Positions 16,334 to 26,106 of a stretch of 64,000 nt of DNA are shown here, piece after piece; within the stretch, counting starts at the first letter, position 1; every line of letters begins with the position of its first letter. A program made the position numbers and the translations under genes. Source of the DNA: an uncultured Alistipes sp. (GTDB lineage: Bacteria; Bacteroidota; Bacteroidia; Bacteroidales; UBA932). Location: the NCBI GenBank assembly GCA_900544175.1, contig UQUN01000006.1, forward strand, positions 1-64,000, written 5' to 3'. The notes beneath the pieces were generated by a model. That model ran no database searches, was not told the DNA's origin, and saw nothing but the letters and a program-made list of their open reading frames with translations.

Positions 16334-17623
16334 ATGTCGTATTTTTTCACTTCAGAATCAGTATCAGAAGGCCATCCCGACAAGGTGGCTGACCAGATCT
16401 CGGACGCCATACTGGATGACTTCCTCCGTCAGGACCCCGACGCCAAGGTGGCCTGCGAGACATTCGTCAGTACAGGACTCGCCGTTGTAGGAGGCGAGGT
16501 GCGCTCCGACGCATACGTGGACATCCAGAAAGTGACACGCGGTGTAATCGAGCGCATTGGATACACCAAAGCCGACTATATGTTCGATTCCAAGTCCTGC
16601 GGCATACTCTCCGCAGTCCATGAGCAGTCCCCGGACATCAACAGGGGAGTCGTGAGAGATGAGCAGACAGAACAGGGAGCCGGCGACCAAGGCATGATGT
16701 TCGGCTATGCCTGCAACGATACGGACGAATACATGCCCCTGCCTCTCACACTGGCACACATCACCCTTATGGAACTGGCCAGAATCCGTCGCAACGAGCC
16801 GCAGCTGATGCCTTATCTCCGTCCTGATGCCAAGTCCCAGTACACTGTCGAGTACAGCGATGACCACAAGCCTGTAAGAGTACACACCATTGTAATATCC
16901 ACACAGCACGACGACTTTATGGCCGCACCCGGCATGACACCCGGCACACCGGAGAACGACGCGGCAATACAGATCCGGATCAAGGAAGACATAGAGAGAA
17001 TCCTGCTCCCGAGAGTCATGTCCATACTGCCGGAAAGGACCCGGCGTCTCTTCGACGGCAATTTCATCCTGCATGTCAACCCTACAGGCAAGTTTGTCAT
17101 AGGCGGCCCGCACGGAGACACCGGACTCACAGGACGCAAGATCATCGTAGACACCTACGGAGGCAAGGGTGCTCACGGAGGCGGAGCCTTCTCGGGCAAG
17201 GATCCCAGCAAAGTGGACCGCTCTGCGGCATATGCAGCCAGATATATAGCCAAGAACATGGTGGCGGCAGGCATCGCGGACGAAATCCTCATCCAACTGG
17301 CCTACGCCATAGGGATAGCAGAGCCTGTCAGCATATTCGTCAATACTTTCGGCAAGTCCAACACAGGCCTGACAGACGGGGAGACAGCGGCCAGGATACG
17401 CACCCTCTTCGACCTGCGGCCCGCAGCCATCATAGAGAAGTTCGGCCTTAAGAACCCCATATACCTGCCTACAGCATCCTACGGTCATTTCGGACGCGAC
17501 CCGTTCAAGCGAAAAGTGGAACTCATCCGCGACGGAATGAAAGTTGAGAAGGAGATCCAATTCTTCGGATGGGAACTTCTGGATTCAGTAGGAATGCTGC
17601 GCAAGGCGTTCGGACTCGAATAA
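16334..17623 (+). CDS. metK: S-adenosylmethionine synthase
   Basis: A 429-residue enzyme joining ATP and methionine to form SAM. Conserved segments are SESVSEGHPDKVADQISDAI, GEVRSDAYVD, GAGDQGMMFGYA, FVIGGPHGDTGLTGRKIIVD and the P-loop-like GGGAFSGKDPSKVDRS. The start is ATG 16334 because the protein family begins just before YFFTSESV; upstream in-frame codons lie inside the terminator hairpin. Expression is probably switched off by its own product through the leader element. Confidence 0.97.
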   Translation: MSYFFTSESVSEGHPDKVADQISDAILDDFLRQDPDAKVACETFVSTGLAVVGGEVRSDAYVDIQKVTRGVIERIGYTKADYMFDSKSCGILSAVHEQSPDINRGVVRDEQTEQGAGDQGMMFGYACNDTDEYMPLPLTLAHITLMELARIRRNEPQLMPYLRPDAKSQYTVEYSDDHKPVRVHTIVISTQHDDFMAAPGMTPGTPENDAAIQIRIKEDIERILLPRVMSILPERTRRLFDGNFILHVNPTGKFVIGGPHGDTGLTGRKIIVDTYGGKGAHGGGAFSGKDPSKVDRSAAYAARYIAKNMVAAGIADEILIQLAYAIGIAEPVSIFVNTFGKSNTGLTDGETAARIRTLFDLRPAAIIEKFGLKNPIYLPTASYGHFGRDPFKRKVELIRDGMKVEKEIQFFGWELLDSVGMLRKAFGLE

Positions 17624-17643
17624 ACAATCACCACACATCCGTC

Positions 17644-18360
17644 TTATACATCATGCTGCACGAAAGCAATGCTGGCGTATGAGACCCTTATACCGGGAAT
17701 ACATTTAAGCACATCCCAGCACGCTTCAGCCGTGGCCCCGGTAGTAAGGACATCATCCACAAGCAGGACATGACGGTTTCTCACCGCATCAAGTGCTGCA
17801 GGATCGCCGGACAGGGAGAATGCCCCTGTGACATTCTCCCATTTATTTCCCATCCGCATACCCGTCTGAGACGAAGAATACCTGCAGCGCTTCAACAAAC
17901 TTGTCAATACAGGAACATTTCCCCCAAGGCCCTCAGAGATACCGGCAGCGATGATTTCCGCCTGATTGTAACCGCGCTTCCACTTGCGTCTCCAGTGCAG
18001 CGGTACCGGCACCATCACATCAGGCTTAGGGTAACAGCCGGACATGTACTGCCCCAGCTTCCAGCCCAACCAATGACCCGTACCGATATTGCCGTTGTAC
18101 TTTACCTCATGAAGAAGCTCCTTGTAATCATTGTCATACGAATAATAGAAAAGCGATATCACACCCTGAAGATAAGTCCGTCCCCACAACATCCGCTCTG
18201 CCGGATTGTCTCTCCAGCTCCAGAAATAAGTAAGCGGCATATCCGCCATACACTCAGCGCAGACATACCGTTCATCCGTACCCAGACAGTCCCCGCATAC
18301 TCCGCACTTTCTCGGCCACATCATGTCTTCCAACTCTTTCCATCCCCTCGTCCATTCCAT
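17644..18360 (-). CDS. comF: ComF-family phosphoribosyltransferase-like protein
   Basis: A 238-residue protein of the ComF family, linked to DNA uptake in competent bacteria. The N-terminal zinc ribbon has Cys pairs (CGVCGDC and CAEC), and the C-terminal half is a PRTase fold with the PRPP loop HVLLVDDVLTTGATAEA. PVPLHWRRKWKRGYNQAE is also typical. It lies convergent to metK with 20 bases between, and downstream of mutS2 with a 72-base gap. Whether this organism is naturally competent cannot be told from here. Confidence 0.9.
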   Translation of the reverse strand: MEWTRGWKELEDMMWPRKCGVCGDCLGTDERYVCAECMADMPLTYFWSWRDNPAERMLWGRTYLQGVISLFYYSYDNDYKELLHEVKYNGNIGTGHWLGWKLGQYMSGCYPKPDVMVPVPLHWRRKWKRGYNQAEIIAAGISEGLGGNVPVLTSLLKRCRYSSSQTGMRMGNKWENVTGAFSLSGDPAALDAVRNRHVLLVDDVLTTGATAEACWDVLKCIPGIRVSYASIAFVQHDV

Positions 18361-18432
18361 AGTAAATTCCTTTTACAGCATTGACGACAAATAGCATACC
18401 AGTCTTATCTCCGGAACGCACAGCCAGGTAAG

Positions 18433-20970
18433 TCAGGACAGCCTGACAACTGTGATGCCTGATCCGCCGCGTTCGACATGCTCGTCTGCGAAAGACATCA
18501 CACCGGGAGTGATCCTCAACAGCTTGCGGATCTCCTCCTTCAGGACTCCGGTACCTTTACCGTGCAGAATAGACACCTCGGACATCCCGACCATGACAGC
18601 ATCATCGATAAAACGTGTCACTGCAGGAATGGCTTCCTCAAGGTGCATGCCCCGAATATCGATAGACGGCTTGAAGCTGAGCTTGCGATCCGATATGGAT
18701 GCGGACATGGTTATCCGCGATTTCGGTTCAGGGGATTTTGCCGCCGCCTTGTACTGCCTTGCCGACACGAGTTCGAGTTTCGATATGTCCACACGGGTAA
18801 GTATCTCCCCGACTGCGACAAGCGCTTTTCTACCGGACAGTTCCACGACTTCTCCGACCAGACCGCTGTCCGGCATCCTCACATAACTTCCGGACTGCAC
18901 GGATGGAGCGGTCTGCCTCTCAGCAGGAACAGGTTCTGTCAAACCGCCCGCACTGTTGCCCCCGTCAGCACCGGACTGCCCGGCCGCACGGCGGGCACGA
19001 CGCTCCTCCTGCCGTTTCCTGCGCTCGACGATCTGGGCCATCTTACGCTCTATTTTTTCGTCCATTTCACTTTTAGAAACCGAATCATCTGCCACCGTTT
19101 CGGCAAAACGGCGGAGTTCCTGACGTACCTCCTGGGTACGCTGCTTCTCGGCCTGTGCCTCTCGTATCTCCCTTATCGTATTCTCCACCTGTCTGTTAGC
19201 CTGAGCGACAATCTCAGCAGCCTGTCTTCTGGCCTCGTCAAGCACACTCTTACGCATGGCCTTGATCTCCGACAGTTCCTTCTCATACTTCTCCGTCATG
19301 GAGTCAAGCGTCCTGTCGGCGGCCTTGACACGCACAAGACGCTCCTCTATCTCCCGCTTATTGCGGGCTATCTTGCGCAGATTGCGCTCCACAGCCACGT
19401 AATCCTTTCCTGCCCTCTCCTCCGCACCTTGCACTATACTCTCGGGAAGCCCTATCTTACGGGCCAGCTCAAATGCGAATGAATTGCCTGGAAGGCCGGT
19501 CTCCAGCCTGAACAGCGGCTGTATCTTACGCACGTCGAACAGCATGGCACCGTTGACTATACTGCCGCTGTTGCTGGCATAGAACTTAAGGTTCGTATAA
19601 TGCGTGGTGATGACCCCGTAACATCCCCTTTTCTCGAACTCGCTCAGTATCTCCTCCGCTATCGCACCTCCGGCCGCAGGCTCCGTTCCCGAACCGAACT
19701 CGTCGATCAGTACGAGACTTCTGTCATCGGCATGAAGTACGGCCTCTTTCATGTTCAGAAGATGTGAACTGTAGGTACTCAGGTCGTTCTCTATAGACTG
19801 GCCGTCGCCTATATCCACGAACATGTCATGGAAGACAGAGAGTTCGGAACTTTCCGACGCCGGTATCAGCATACCCCACTGGAACATGTACTGCAGCAGG
19901 CCTACAGTCTTGAGACAAACCGACTTGCCGCCCGCATTGGGACCTGATATCAACAATATGCGCTTAACAGGAGTAAGTGTGATATCAAGCGGGACTATCT
20001 GTTTGCCTTCCTTCGTAAGCGCTTCCTCAAGGAGAGGATGTCTGGCCTGACGAAGAATCAGCTCGCCACGGTCAGAGAGCACAGGCTTGCCGCCACGGAA
20101 ACGGGAGGACACCGATGCCTTGGCCATGATGAAATCCAGTTCTCCCATGAATCTCTGCGACTCCATGACATCGTCTATATACGGACGCAGGAAGTCTGTG
20201 AAAACGGTAAGTATACGGAGTATCTCCCTCTGCTCCTCAAAATGCAGCTCGCGCAGCTGGTTGTTGAGTTCCACCACCTCCATCGGTTCGATGAACGAAG
20301 TTTTTCCAGAAGCAGACTCATCAAAGACAATTCCCGGCACTTTTCTCTTATTTCCTGACGAGACCGGTATAAGCATCTTGCCATCACGCACGGATACCGA
20401 AGCATCCGCATCAGCGACACCGTCTTCCTGGGCCTTTCGCAGAATGGCCTGAATGCGTCTGGATACGGTGCCTTCCTTTTCCTTTATTGCCCTGCGGACT
20501 GCATAAAGCTCATCGGATGCACTGTCCCGTACCTCCCCGTACTTGTCCAGTATCTCGTCTATACGGCGGAGAATCTCCGGGAACGCCAGGACAGAAGATG
20601 CCATATCCCTCAACAGAGGATACTGTCCGTCCTTACACCCTCCGAAGAAATTCAGAATACGGCGCAGGGCGTCAAGTGATGTGCGCAATATCACCAGCGA
20701 CTGCAGGTCAATATGGGAAAACGGACTGCGCAACGGCATCAGGAACGGTATACAGTCTCCGAAACCGGATGTCGGAAACGATGTCTCGAACATCAGTATG
20801 ACCCTCATCTCATCTGTCAGGCCGAGACGGCGTCCTATTTCCTGCGAGTCCACCGACACTTCCTCTCCAAGAGCCCTGTCCCTACCGTATCCGGTGGAGC
20901 ACCGGCCGGCGACGGACTCTCTCAGCTTGTCGAAGCCGAGCTTGATCTCTATCTTATGTGCTTCTGTCAT
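18433..20970 (-). CDS. mutS2: Endonuclease MutS2
   Basis: An 845-residue MutS paralogue, known for suppressing recombination or, in some bacteria, splitting collided ribosomes. The core and lever regions occupy about 1-330, the ATPase has Walker A ISGPNAGGKS (about 341-350) and Walker B VLIDEFGSGTEP, then a long coiled coil rich in R/E/K (about 510-660), a KOW-like segment, and a C-terminal Smr nuclease domain with DIRGMHLEEA and ILHGKGTGVL. No MutS mismatch domain I is present, as expected for MutS2. It follows cdaA with 21 bases between. Confidence 0.95.
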   Translation of the reverse strand: MTEAHKIEIKLGFDKLRESVAGRCSTGYGRDRALGEEVSVDSQEIGRRLGLTDEMRVILMFETSFPTSGFGDCIPFLMPLRSPFSHIDLQSLVILRTSLDALRRILNFFGGCKDGQYPLLRDMASSVLAFPEILRRIDEILDKYGEVRDSASDELYAVRRAIKEKEGTVSRRIQAILRKAQEDGVADADASVSVRDGKMLIPVSSGNKRKVPGIVFDESASGKTSFIEPMEVVELNNQLRELHFEEQREILRILTVFTDFLRPYIDDVMESQRFMGELDFIMAKASVSSRFRGGKPVLSDRGELILRQARHPLLEEALTKEGKQIVPLDITLTPVKRILLISGPNAGGKSVCLKTVGLLQYMFQWGMLIPASESSELSVFHDMFVDIGDGQSIENDLSTYSSHLLNMKEAVLHADDRSLVLIDEFGSGTEPAAGGAIAEEILSEFEKRGCYGVITTHYTNLKFYASNSGSIVNGAMLFDVRKIQPLFRLETGLPGNSFAFELARKIGLPESIVQGAEERAGKDYVAVERNLRKIARNKREIEERLVRVKAADRTLDSMTEKYEKELSEIKAMRKSVLDEARRQAAEIVAQANRQVENTIREIREAQAEKQRTQEVRQELRRFAETVADDSVSKSEMDEKIERKMAQIVERRKRQEERRARRAAGQSGADGGNSAGGLTEPVPAERQTAPSVQSGSYVRMPDSGLVGEVVELSGRKALVAVGEILTRVDISKLELVSARQYKAAAKSPEPKSRITMSASISDRKLSFKPSIDIRGMHLEEAIPAVTRFIDDAVMVGMSEVSILHGKGTGVLKEEIRKLLRITPGVMSFADEHVERGGSGITVVRLS

Positions 20971-20991
20971 GAAAAAACGATATGGCTTGTA

Positions 20992-21780
20992 TCAGCTCTC
21001 CTTACGGTATGAGTTCTCTATAGAAAGCTTAAGCTCGCTCATACTGGTTATAGTCTTCATCTCCCCTCCGCTGACATAGGAGATGTTGCCGGTCTCCTCA
21101 GAGACCACGATGGCGTCCGCGTCAGTATCCTGAGTGATGCTGACCGCCGCCCTGTGCCTCATCCCGTACTGAGGCGGAATGTTGGGATTGTCCACTATGG
21201 GCAATGTACAGCGGGCCGCCACGATCCTGTCCGCATATATCACCATCGCCCCGTCATGCAATGGGGTGTTCTTATAGAAAATGTTCTCGATAAGACGCCG
21301 GTTGACCGCCGCGTCTATCCTGTCCCCGGTCTCCGTGACAAACTCCAGCGAAGAAGTGTGCTGAAGCACAATAAGGGCGCCTGTCCTGCTGTCAGCCATC
21401 CTGCGGCAGGCCTGAGCGATTTCATCCAGTGAAGTGGCCTGCATCTCCTTCTCAGTGCCTCCGAACAGAATCCTCGCAAACTTATTGTTGCGGGAAGAAA
21501 GATACCTACTGCCTATATGCAGGAGAAAACGGCGTATCTCAGGCTGGAAAATCACGATAAGGGCCACGACCCCCACCCCGAGGATCTGGCCCAGAATTGA
21601 CGACAGCAGCCTCATGTTCAACGCCTTCACCACAATCCATGTCAGGTATATCAGCAGGATTCCGGTAAAAATGTTGAATACGGAAGTACCGCGTATGATA
21701 CGCATCATCTGGTAGATCAGAAGACCTACCAGAATGATGTCGATAATATCTATGACCGATATGTTTATGAAGTCAAACAT
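20992..21780 (-). CDS. cdaA: Diadenylate cyclase (CdaA/DacA type)
   Basis: A 262-residue membrane enzyme that makes cyclic di-AMP from two ATP. Three N-terminal membrane helices (about 10-80) precede the DAC domain with the catalytic LHDGAMVI and GMRHRAAVS motifs. ATG 21780 (MFDFINISV) is chosen; a TTG four codons upstream runs to within a base of the preceding stop. In many Bacteroidota cdaA follows folP; here it lies between the C69 peptidase and mutS2. c-di-AMP usually governs potassium and osmotic balance. Confidence 0.94.
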   Translation of the reverse strand: MFDFINISVIDIIDIILVGLLIYQMMRIIRGTSVFNIFTGILLIYLTWIVVKALNMRLLSSILGQILGVGVVALIVIFQPEIRRFLLHIGSRYLSSRNNKFARILFGGTEKEMQATSLDEIAQACRRMADSRTGALIVLQHTSSLEFVTETGDRIDAAVNRRLIENIFYKNTPLHDGAMVIYADRIVAARCTLPIVDNPNIPPQYGMRHRAAVSITQDTDADAIVVSEETGNISYVSGGEMKTITSMSELKLSIENSYRKES

Positions 21781-21793
21781 ACGGGCTGTCAAA

Positions 21794-23506
21794 CTACTCC
21801 TTTACTTCAAGCACTGCTCCGGCATCCTTTGCGACAGCCTCTTTCCACTTGTCGCTGTAACCGGGCTGGTCGGGAGAAGCGGGTATTCTGGGAGAATAAC
21901 CGTTATCAAGGAAAGTACCATGTCCGTTCTCCTTCTTCACATTGCCGTCCATATACTTGACAAGAAGATAGATATCCAGGTCTTTCCATATATTGAACAG
22001 GTCCTGTGCCTGCCCGATACTGTAAGCGGTCAGGAAGTCCCTGGCGGCCTTTATGCTCTCCTCGGTAGGATTCTCTCCGAGAATCTCCATTGCCGCCGCA
22101 TCTACAGCCGGCTGCATGGCTATCGCCGCATTCTCAACAGAATCGATGACAGCACGTACCTCAGGCTCTATCCTGTCATACAGCATATATGCAAACTGGG
22201 CGATACGGTTGGTCACCCAGAAAAGGGATGTGGGAGAATACTCGATGAGACTCCCGTTGCCCACCTTGATGCACTGGGGTATCTCATTGACTGTCGTGTA
22301 TACAGGAGTCAGACATGAAGTGGCAGCATCGTCAGTTCCGAACCATATCACACCTCCAACCTCGTCAGGCAGCCAGCTGCGGCTCTGGCATACAATCCAG
22401 AATCCGGTCTGCTGAGTGGCAATGGCACGCTCGTTCACATAGGTCTTGCCGTCATACTCGAAATCCATCGGCCTCCATCTGTAAGGAGTATGGTGTCCAC
22501 CGGCTCCGATATCCACTGTCATATCCATGGGAGAGCCCTCATAGTGATCCCGCATCACATCAGCCACGTCCTTCAGGCTCACCTTCTCATCAGGCTTGAC
22601 AAACAGGGGGATCCGGTTGTCCGGATTGTATCCCATGGCATAATCCAGATACTCCTCGGCCTTTCTGTCCCCGATCATGCCGTCACCAAGGATGTTGAAT
22701 GCTGACCACACCCTTGCCTCACATCCTCTTAGACCGCTGAAATTAAGAGGATTGTAGGCATCGCAGAAACTGAATTCCTCATCAGTTCCCTCAAAGTACC
22801 CCATCTCACGCGCAAAGTCCACCACATCCTCCGCATAGAGCCAGTTCTCAGGATCGTTGAAATCGATGTTAGTGATACGTGACTGGTTGGCATGAGCGCA
22901 GATATATCCGTCGGGCACACGAGCCGCCACCCATACGATACCCTTGTTGACATTGCGTCCCTTCTTGTCGAGCTTGGAGCCCTTGCCTATGAGTTCCATA
23001 ATCCACACCTCGTCCTTGTCCGCTATGGAGAACGACTCTCCGCTTGAGGCATAACCGTACTCGTTGGCCAGGTCAACTATGATTTCAATAGCCTCACGCG
23101 CCGTCCGTGCTCTCTGAAGGGTGATGTAGATAAGGGAGCCGTAATCCATGATACCGTCAGGATCATACAGTTCAGGTCTGCCGCCGTATGTAGTCTCGGT
23201 TATGATGACCTGATGCTCGTTCATATTGCCGACAGTCTGGTATGTACGGCCTATCTGAGGTATCTGTCCCAGGAAACGGCCTGTGTCCCACTCGTTGACA
23301 CCGAGAAGCACACCGGGCCTGAAGATTCCGGCCGGAGTGAAATACAGTTCCCCGTAAAGCTGATGTGAGTCAGCCGCGTAGGTCACCAGAACCGAACCGT
23401 CGGCAGACGCTCCTTTCGTTATCAATACATTAGTACATGCGTAACCGGTGCAGGCCATGGTCAGACCTGTCACAGTGCATAGTGCTGTTTTCAGAAATTT
23501 ATTCAT
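21794..23506 (-). CDS. C69-family dipeptidase, secreted
   Basis: A 570-residue Ntn hydrolase of peptidase family C69 (PepD/U34). The signal peptide ends TGYA and the mature protein starts at Cys24 (CTNVLITKGASADGSVLV), the family's N-terminal nucleophile exposed by processing. ADSHQLYGELYF, NEHQVIITETTYGGR and the C-terminal DSVENAAIAMQP region are typical. It should cut dipeptides in the periplasm. Its stop is 13 bases before the cdaA ATG, so the two may share a transcript. A -7 box lies at 23545-23552. Confidence 0.92.
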   Translation of the reverse strand: MNKFLKTALCTVTGLTMACTGYACTNVLITKGASADGSVLVTYAADSHQLYGELYFTPAGIFRPGVLLGVNEWDTGRFLGQIPQIGRTYQTVGNMNEHQVIITETTYGGRPELYDPDGIMDYGSLIYITLQRARTAREAIEIIVDLANEYGYASSGESFSIADKDEVWIMELIGKGSKLDKKGRNVNKGIVWVAARVPDGYICAHANQSRITNIDFNDPENWLYAEDVVDFAREMGYFEGTDEEFSFCDAYNPLNFSGLRGCEARVWSAFNILGDGMIGDRKAEEYLDYAMGYNPDNRIPLFVKPDEKVSLKDVADVMRDHYEGSPMDMTVDIGAGGHHTPYRWRPMDFEYDGKTYVNERAIATQQTGFWIVCQSRSWLPDEVGGVIWFGTDDAATSCLTPVYTTVNEIPQCIKVGNGSLIEYSPTSLFWVTNRIAQFAYMLYDRIEPEVRAVIDSVENAAIAMQPAVDAAAMEILGENPTEESIKAARDFLTAYSIGQAQDLFNIWKDLDIYLLVKYMDGNVKKENGHGTFLDNGYSPRIPASPDQPGYSDKWKEAVAKDAGAVLEVKE

Positions 23507-23544
23507 CTACTGTCTGATTTTGTTTTAATTTTGTAAAATAAATT

Positions 23545-23552
23545 CAAAAGTA
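23545..23552 (-). promoter_or_regulatory. -7 promoter element of the C69 peptidase gene
   Basis: The minus strand reads TACTTTTG, a perfect TAnnTTTG match 39 bases before the start codon. No clear -33 element is seen. Confidence 0.5.
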
Positions 23553-23580
23553 CAGATTTTTGACATTAAATCCAACAAAC

Positions 23581-24018
23581 ATGGCACGTAAGATTGTCCT
23601 AATGGTATTGACAGCCGTTACAGTCACGGCACTGGGCACTATGACAGCAGCCGCACAGCAGGAAGAGGAGAAGACTCCGGAGGAAATAGCCGTAGAAGAA
23701 GCAGACCGACTGGAAAAACTGCTGCACCTTGAGCCGCATCAGACATTCTACATCGACTCCATACTACAGCACGACATGAGAGGATATCATGACGAGCTCA
23801 ACGAACTGAGAGCTTCCGGCACACAGGCCTACACCGCTTACAAGCAGGTAAAGGACAAGTGGACAGCCATAATGGACAGCGCATACAGAAAAGTCCTCAC
23901 CGAATACCAATGGCTGGTCTACCGCCGCACCCTCGGCAAACTCAGCAAGGAAGAGCTGAAAAAGCTGAAAACGATGGAGAAATCAGCCAAAAAGGAAAGG
24001 AAGTCGGAGAAAGACTAA
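23581..24018 (+). CDS. Secreted hypothetical protein
   Basis: A 145-residue exported protein. A signal peptide (about 1-27, ending TAAAQ) is followed by an acidic, helical mature part with EEADRLEKLLHLEPHQTFYI and repeated Lys/Glu near the C-terminus (KLSKEELKKLKTMEK). I recognise this as a recurring Bacteroidales periplasmic family but know no function. ATG 23581 is preferred to an upstream TTG. It is divergent from the C69 gene, and its last four bases overlap the convergent PHP gene. Confidence 0.75.
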   Translation: MARKIVLMVLTAVTVTALGTMTAAAQQEEEKTPEEIAVEEADRLEKLLHLEPHQTFYIDSILQHDMRGYHDELNELRASGTQAYTAYKQVKDKWTAIMDSAYRKVLTEYQWLVYRRTLGKLSKEELKKLKTMEKSAKKERKSEKD

Positions 24019-24851
24019 AGTTCCACGAAAACAGGACAGCGTTCCTCGAAATACACCTCATACTTGAATCCGGCCGACAACGCAGTTTCCCTGCACCACG
24101 CGAGACGGTCTCCGATACGGGTTATGTCGTGGGCGTCCGAACCGAATGAGACGGCCTCTCCGCCGAGTTCCCGGAACCTTTTAAGGATATTCACATCCAG
24201 TTCCGGACGTCTTCCCCGATACAGCTGATACGTCTTGGTGTTGATTTCCATGGTTTTTCCATTATCTGCGAGGAAACTCAGGATCGAATCCAGAACATCT
24301 CCGAATTCGGAATAATATATAGTCGTTTCCTTGTAGTCAGGATATCTCACGATATAGTCATAATGACCGAGGATGTCAAAATCCGGCATCACCCTTATCA
24401 GCCGGTCGAACTCCTCGAGATAATGTCCGTAGGCCTGTCTGTAGCCGTATGGCCTGTAGTAGTCCCCGAAATAGGGGTCATGACCGTCTATCAGGTGAAG
24501 GGAAGCGATGACACAGTCGAACCTGTAATCTGACAGTATCTGGCGTATCTTGCCCATACTCTTGTCCTGGAGACCGATCTCGACTCCTTTGAGCAGCTTG
24601 AAATCAGTATATCCGCCACCTCTTCCATTCAGGCCGAGGTACTCCACCTCTTCATCTATGGCCGCCTGCTGCGGAGGCACTTCGAAGGTGAATGCCGTCA
24701 CACCTGCCGGAGGGTCGAAATCCAGGTGATCTGTAAGACATAGTCCGCCAAGCCCTCTTTCCACCGCTGTCCTCACGGCATCGCCTATGTCCATCCTTGA
24801 ATCAGCCGAGAAGTAAGAGTGGGTATGATTGTCAAAAAGCCTTCGCTCCAT
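24015..24851 (-). CDS. PHP-domain phosphatase (histidinol-phosphatase HisK-like)
   Basis: A 278-residue metal-dependent phosphoesterase. The PHP motifs are visible: DNHTHSYFSADS at the N-terminus, LCLTDHLDFD, KLLKGVEIGL, DCVIASLHLIDG, DILGHYDYIVRY and SFGSDAHDITRIG near the end. The family includes histidinol-phosphate phosphatases, yet no his genes are near. Being the last gene of the nuclease operon (3 bases after its neighbour), it might instead act on phosphates released from nucleic acid; that is inference. Confidence 0.85.
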   Translation of the reverse strand: MERRLFDNHTHSYFSADSRMDIGDAVRTAVERGLGGLCLTDHLDFDPPAGVTAFTFEVPPQQAAIDEEVEYLGLNGRGGGYTDFKLLKGVEIGLQDKSMGKIRQILSDYRFDCVIASLHLIDGHDPYFGDYYRPYGYRQAYGHYLEEFDRLIRVMPDFDILGHYDYIVRYPDYKETTIYYSEFGDVLDSILSFLADNGKTMEINTKTYQLYRGRRPELDVNILKRFRELGGEAVSFGSDAHDITRIGDRLAWCRETALSAGFKYEVYFEERCPVFVEL

Positions 24852-24854
24852 AAC

Positions 24855-25262
24855 CTACCTGAACTCAACCACAGTCCACGACTTGTTCTCCCTGTTCCGT
24901 ACCAGGACCACGGAATTGCGCATAGGCTCCATCTCTCCCGGCACAAGTATGTCAAAATCCACTATGACCGAATCGCCTCCCAGGTCATACACATCCCCGG
25001 GATAAGTCTCCATCTCCGAAGCCAGTTCCATAAATGCAGACTTGAGTGTATCCGGAAGGGAACTGATCTGACTGGCCGACTCCATTACCTTCTCCTTGAG
25101 TTCCTCTCCGCACAATGCCGCCGCCTGATCATACTCTGCAGCAAAATACGCTTTCACAAAACTGTCCGCAGTCTCAACCGCCTGATTGAACTGACGGTCA
25201 GCACATCCTTGGACAACGGCGAATACCGCTGCAAGGAGCAAAACTGTCGATACCTTTCTCAT
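24855..25262 (-). CDS. Small lipoprotein, DUF4878-like
   Basis: A 135-residue lipoprotein with signal peptide ending VVQGC (Cys20). The mature part (ADSFVKAYFAAEYDQAAALC, ending VVLVRNRENKSWTVVEFR) has the shape of the NTF2-like DUF4878 group: helices first, then a curved sheet ending with Trp-Val. Function unknown. It lies 10 bases after the DUF5689 lipoprotein gene and 3 before the PHP gene, inside the nuclease/TonB operon. Confidence 0.75.
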   Translation of the reverse strand: MRKVSTVLLLAAVFAVVQGCADRQFNQAVETADSFVKAYFAAEYDQAAALCGEELKEKVMESASQISSLPDTLKSAFMELASEMETYPGDVYDLGGDSVIVDFDILVPGEMEPMRNSVVLVRNRENKSWTVVEFR

Positions 25263-25272
25263 ATATACCTGT

Positions 25273-26094
25273 TTATTCTACAACCTCCACCCCGTCCAGG
25301 TCCAAGAGGACGAGCTGATAGGTACTGTTAAATTTTGTAAGAATTCCTGTAAGATTGCACACAGTCCCTGTCTCGAGACCTACTTCGGTATCGGCAAACG
25401 AGGCATATCCGCTGGTTCTCACCACGATTGTCATGTCCTCCCCGATTCCGAAATTCTGTTCACCGTAGGCAGCCTCGCGTCCGGTGTACGGATCATTGCT
25501 CACCGCCCAAGTACGCAGTGCGTCAGGGCTGCCCTGATACGTCACGTTAAGCAGACGCACGTAACGACAAACCATGGCGTCAGTCACCTGGTCTTCCGAA
25601 ACGATGTCCGTCGGAGGCAGAGGCTCACCGAACTCCCCACGGAAGATAGTCCGGTCAATAAGCGCCTGCACATCTATCCACGAAGTCTCGTACCTGTCCT
25701 CGTACGACCTGGCTCCCAACTGTATACTGCCGCCATAGGTACCCAGCCAGAGACCCTGCGGCTTCACATACAGAGTCTGTCCGAGCTTGTAGTCATTGTA
25801 CAGACCCGTCTTGCCGATCTTCACCTCCAGACCGGCCGTACTGTCCTCGATATACAAAGTCCGGTAAACATTGCCGCTTCTGTCCGAACTGATGATCTTA
25901 CCCTCGAGCACTATACCGGCATCCGTAATCTCCGTTGGAGAACCGCTGTACAGTCTCTTGAATTCCGCCAGCGTCATGGTAGCATCCATGTCCGCGAACT
26001 GATAAGGATCGGGTTCCGTGAATTTACTGCAGCCGGCAAGGGCAGCACAGAGCAGCAGCAGTGCCGCCGAATATCTGATAATATCTTTCTTCAT
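25273..26094 (-). CDS. DUF5689 lipoprotein
   Basis: A 273-residue lipoprotein (lipobox LAALAGC, Cys22). From about residue 40 it is a single DUF5689 domain: MTLAEFKRLYSGSPTEITDA, VLEGKIISSDRSGNVYRTLY, IEDSTAGLEVKIG and LGARSYEDRYETSW. This domain looks OB-like and is also in the large lipoprotein at 31192-33645. It follows the TonB receptor gene by 12 bases, the position a SusD-like surface lipoprotein would take, so a role as ligand-capturing partner of the receptor is a reasonable guess. Confidence 0.85.
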   Translation of the reverse strand: MKKDIIRYSAALLLLCAALAGCSKFTEPDPYQFADMDATMTLAEFKRLYSGSPTEITDAGIVLEGKIISSDRSGNVYRTLYIEDSTAGLEVKIGKTGLYNDYKLGQTLYVKPQGLWLGTYGGSIQLGARSYEDRYETSWIDVQALIDRTIFRGEFGEPLPPTDIVSEDQVTDAMVCRYVRLLNVTYQGSPDALRTWAVSNDPYTGREAAYGEQNFGIGEDMTIVVRTSGYASFADTEVGLETGTVCNLTGILTKFNSTYQLVLLDLDGVEVVE

Positions 26095-26106
26095 ACTGTA
26101 TCCTGT

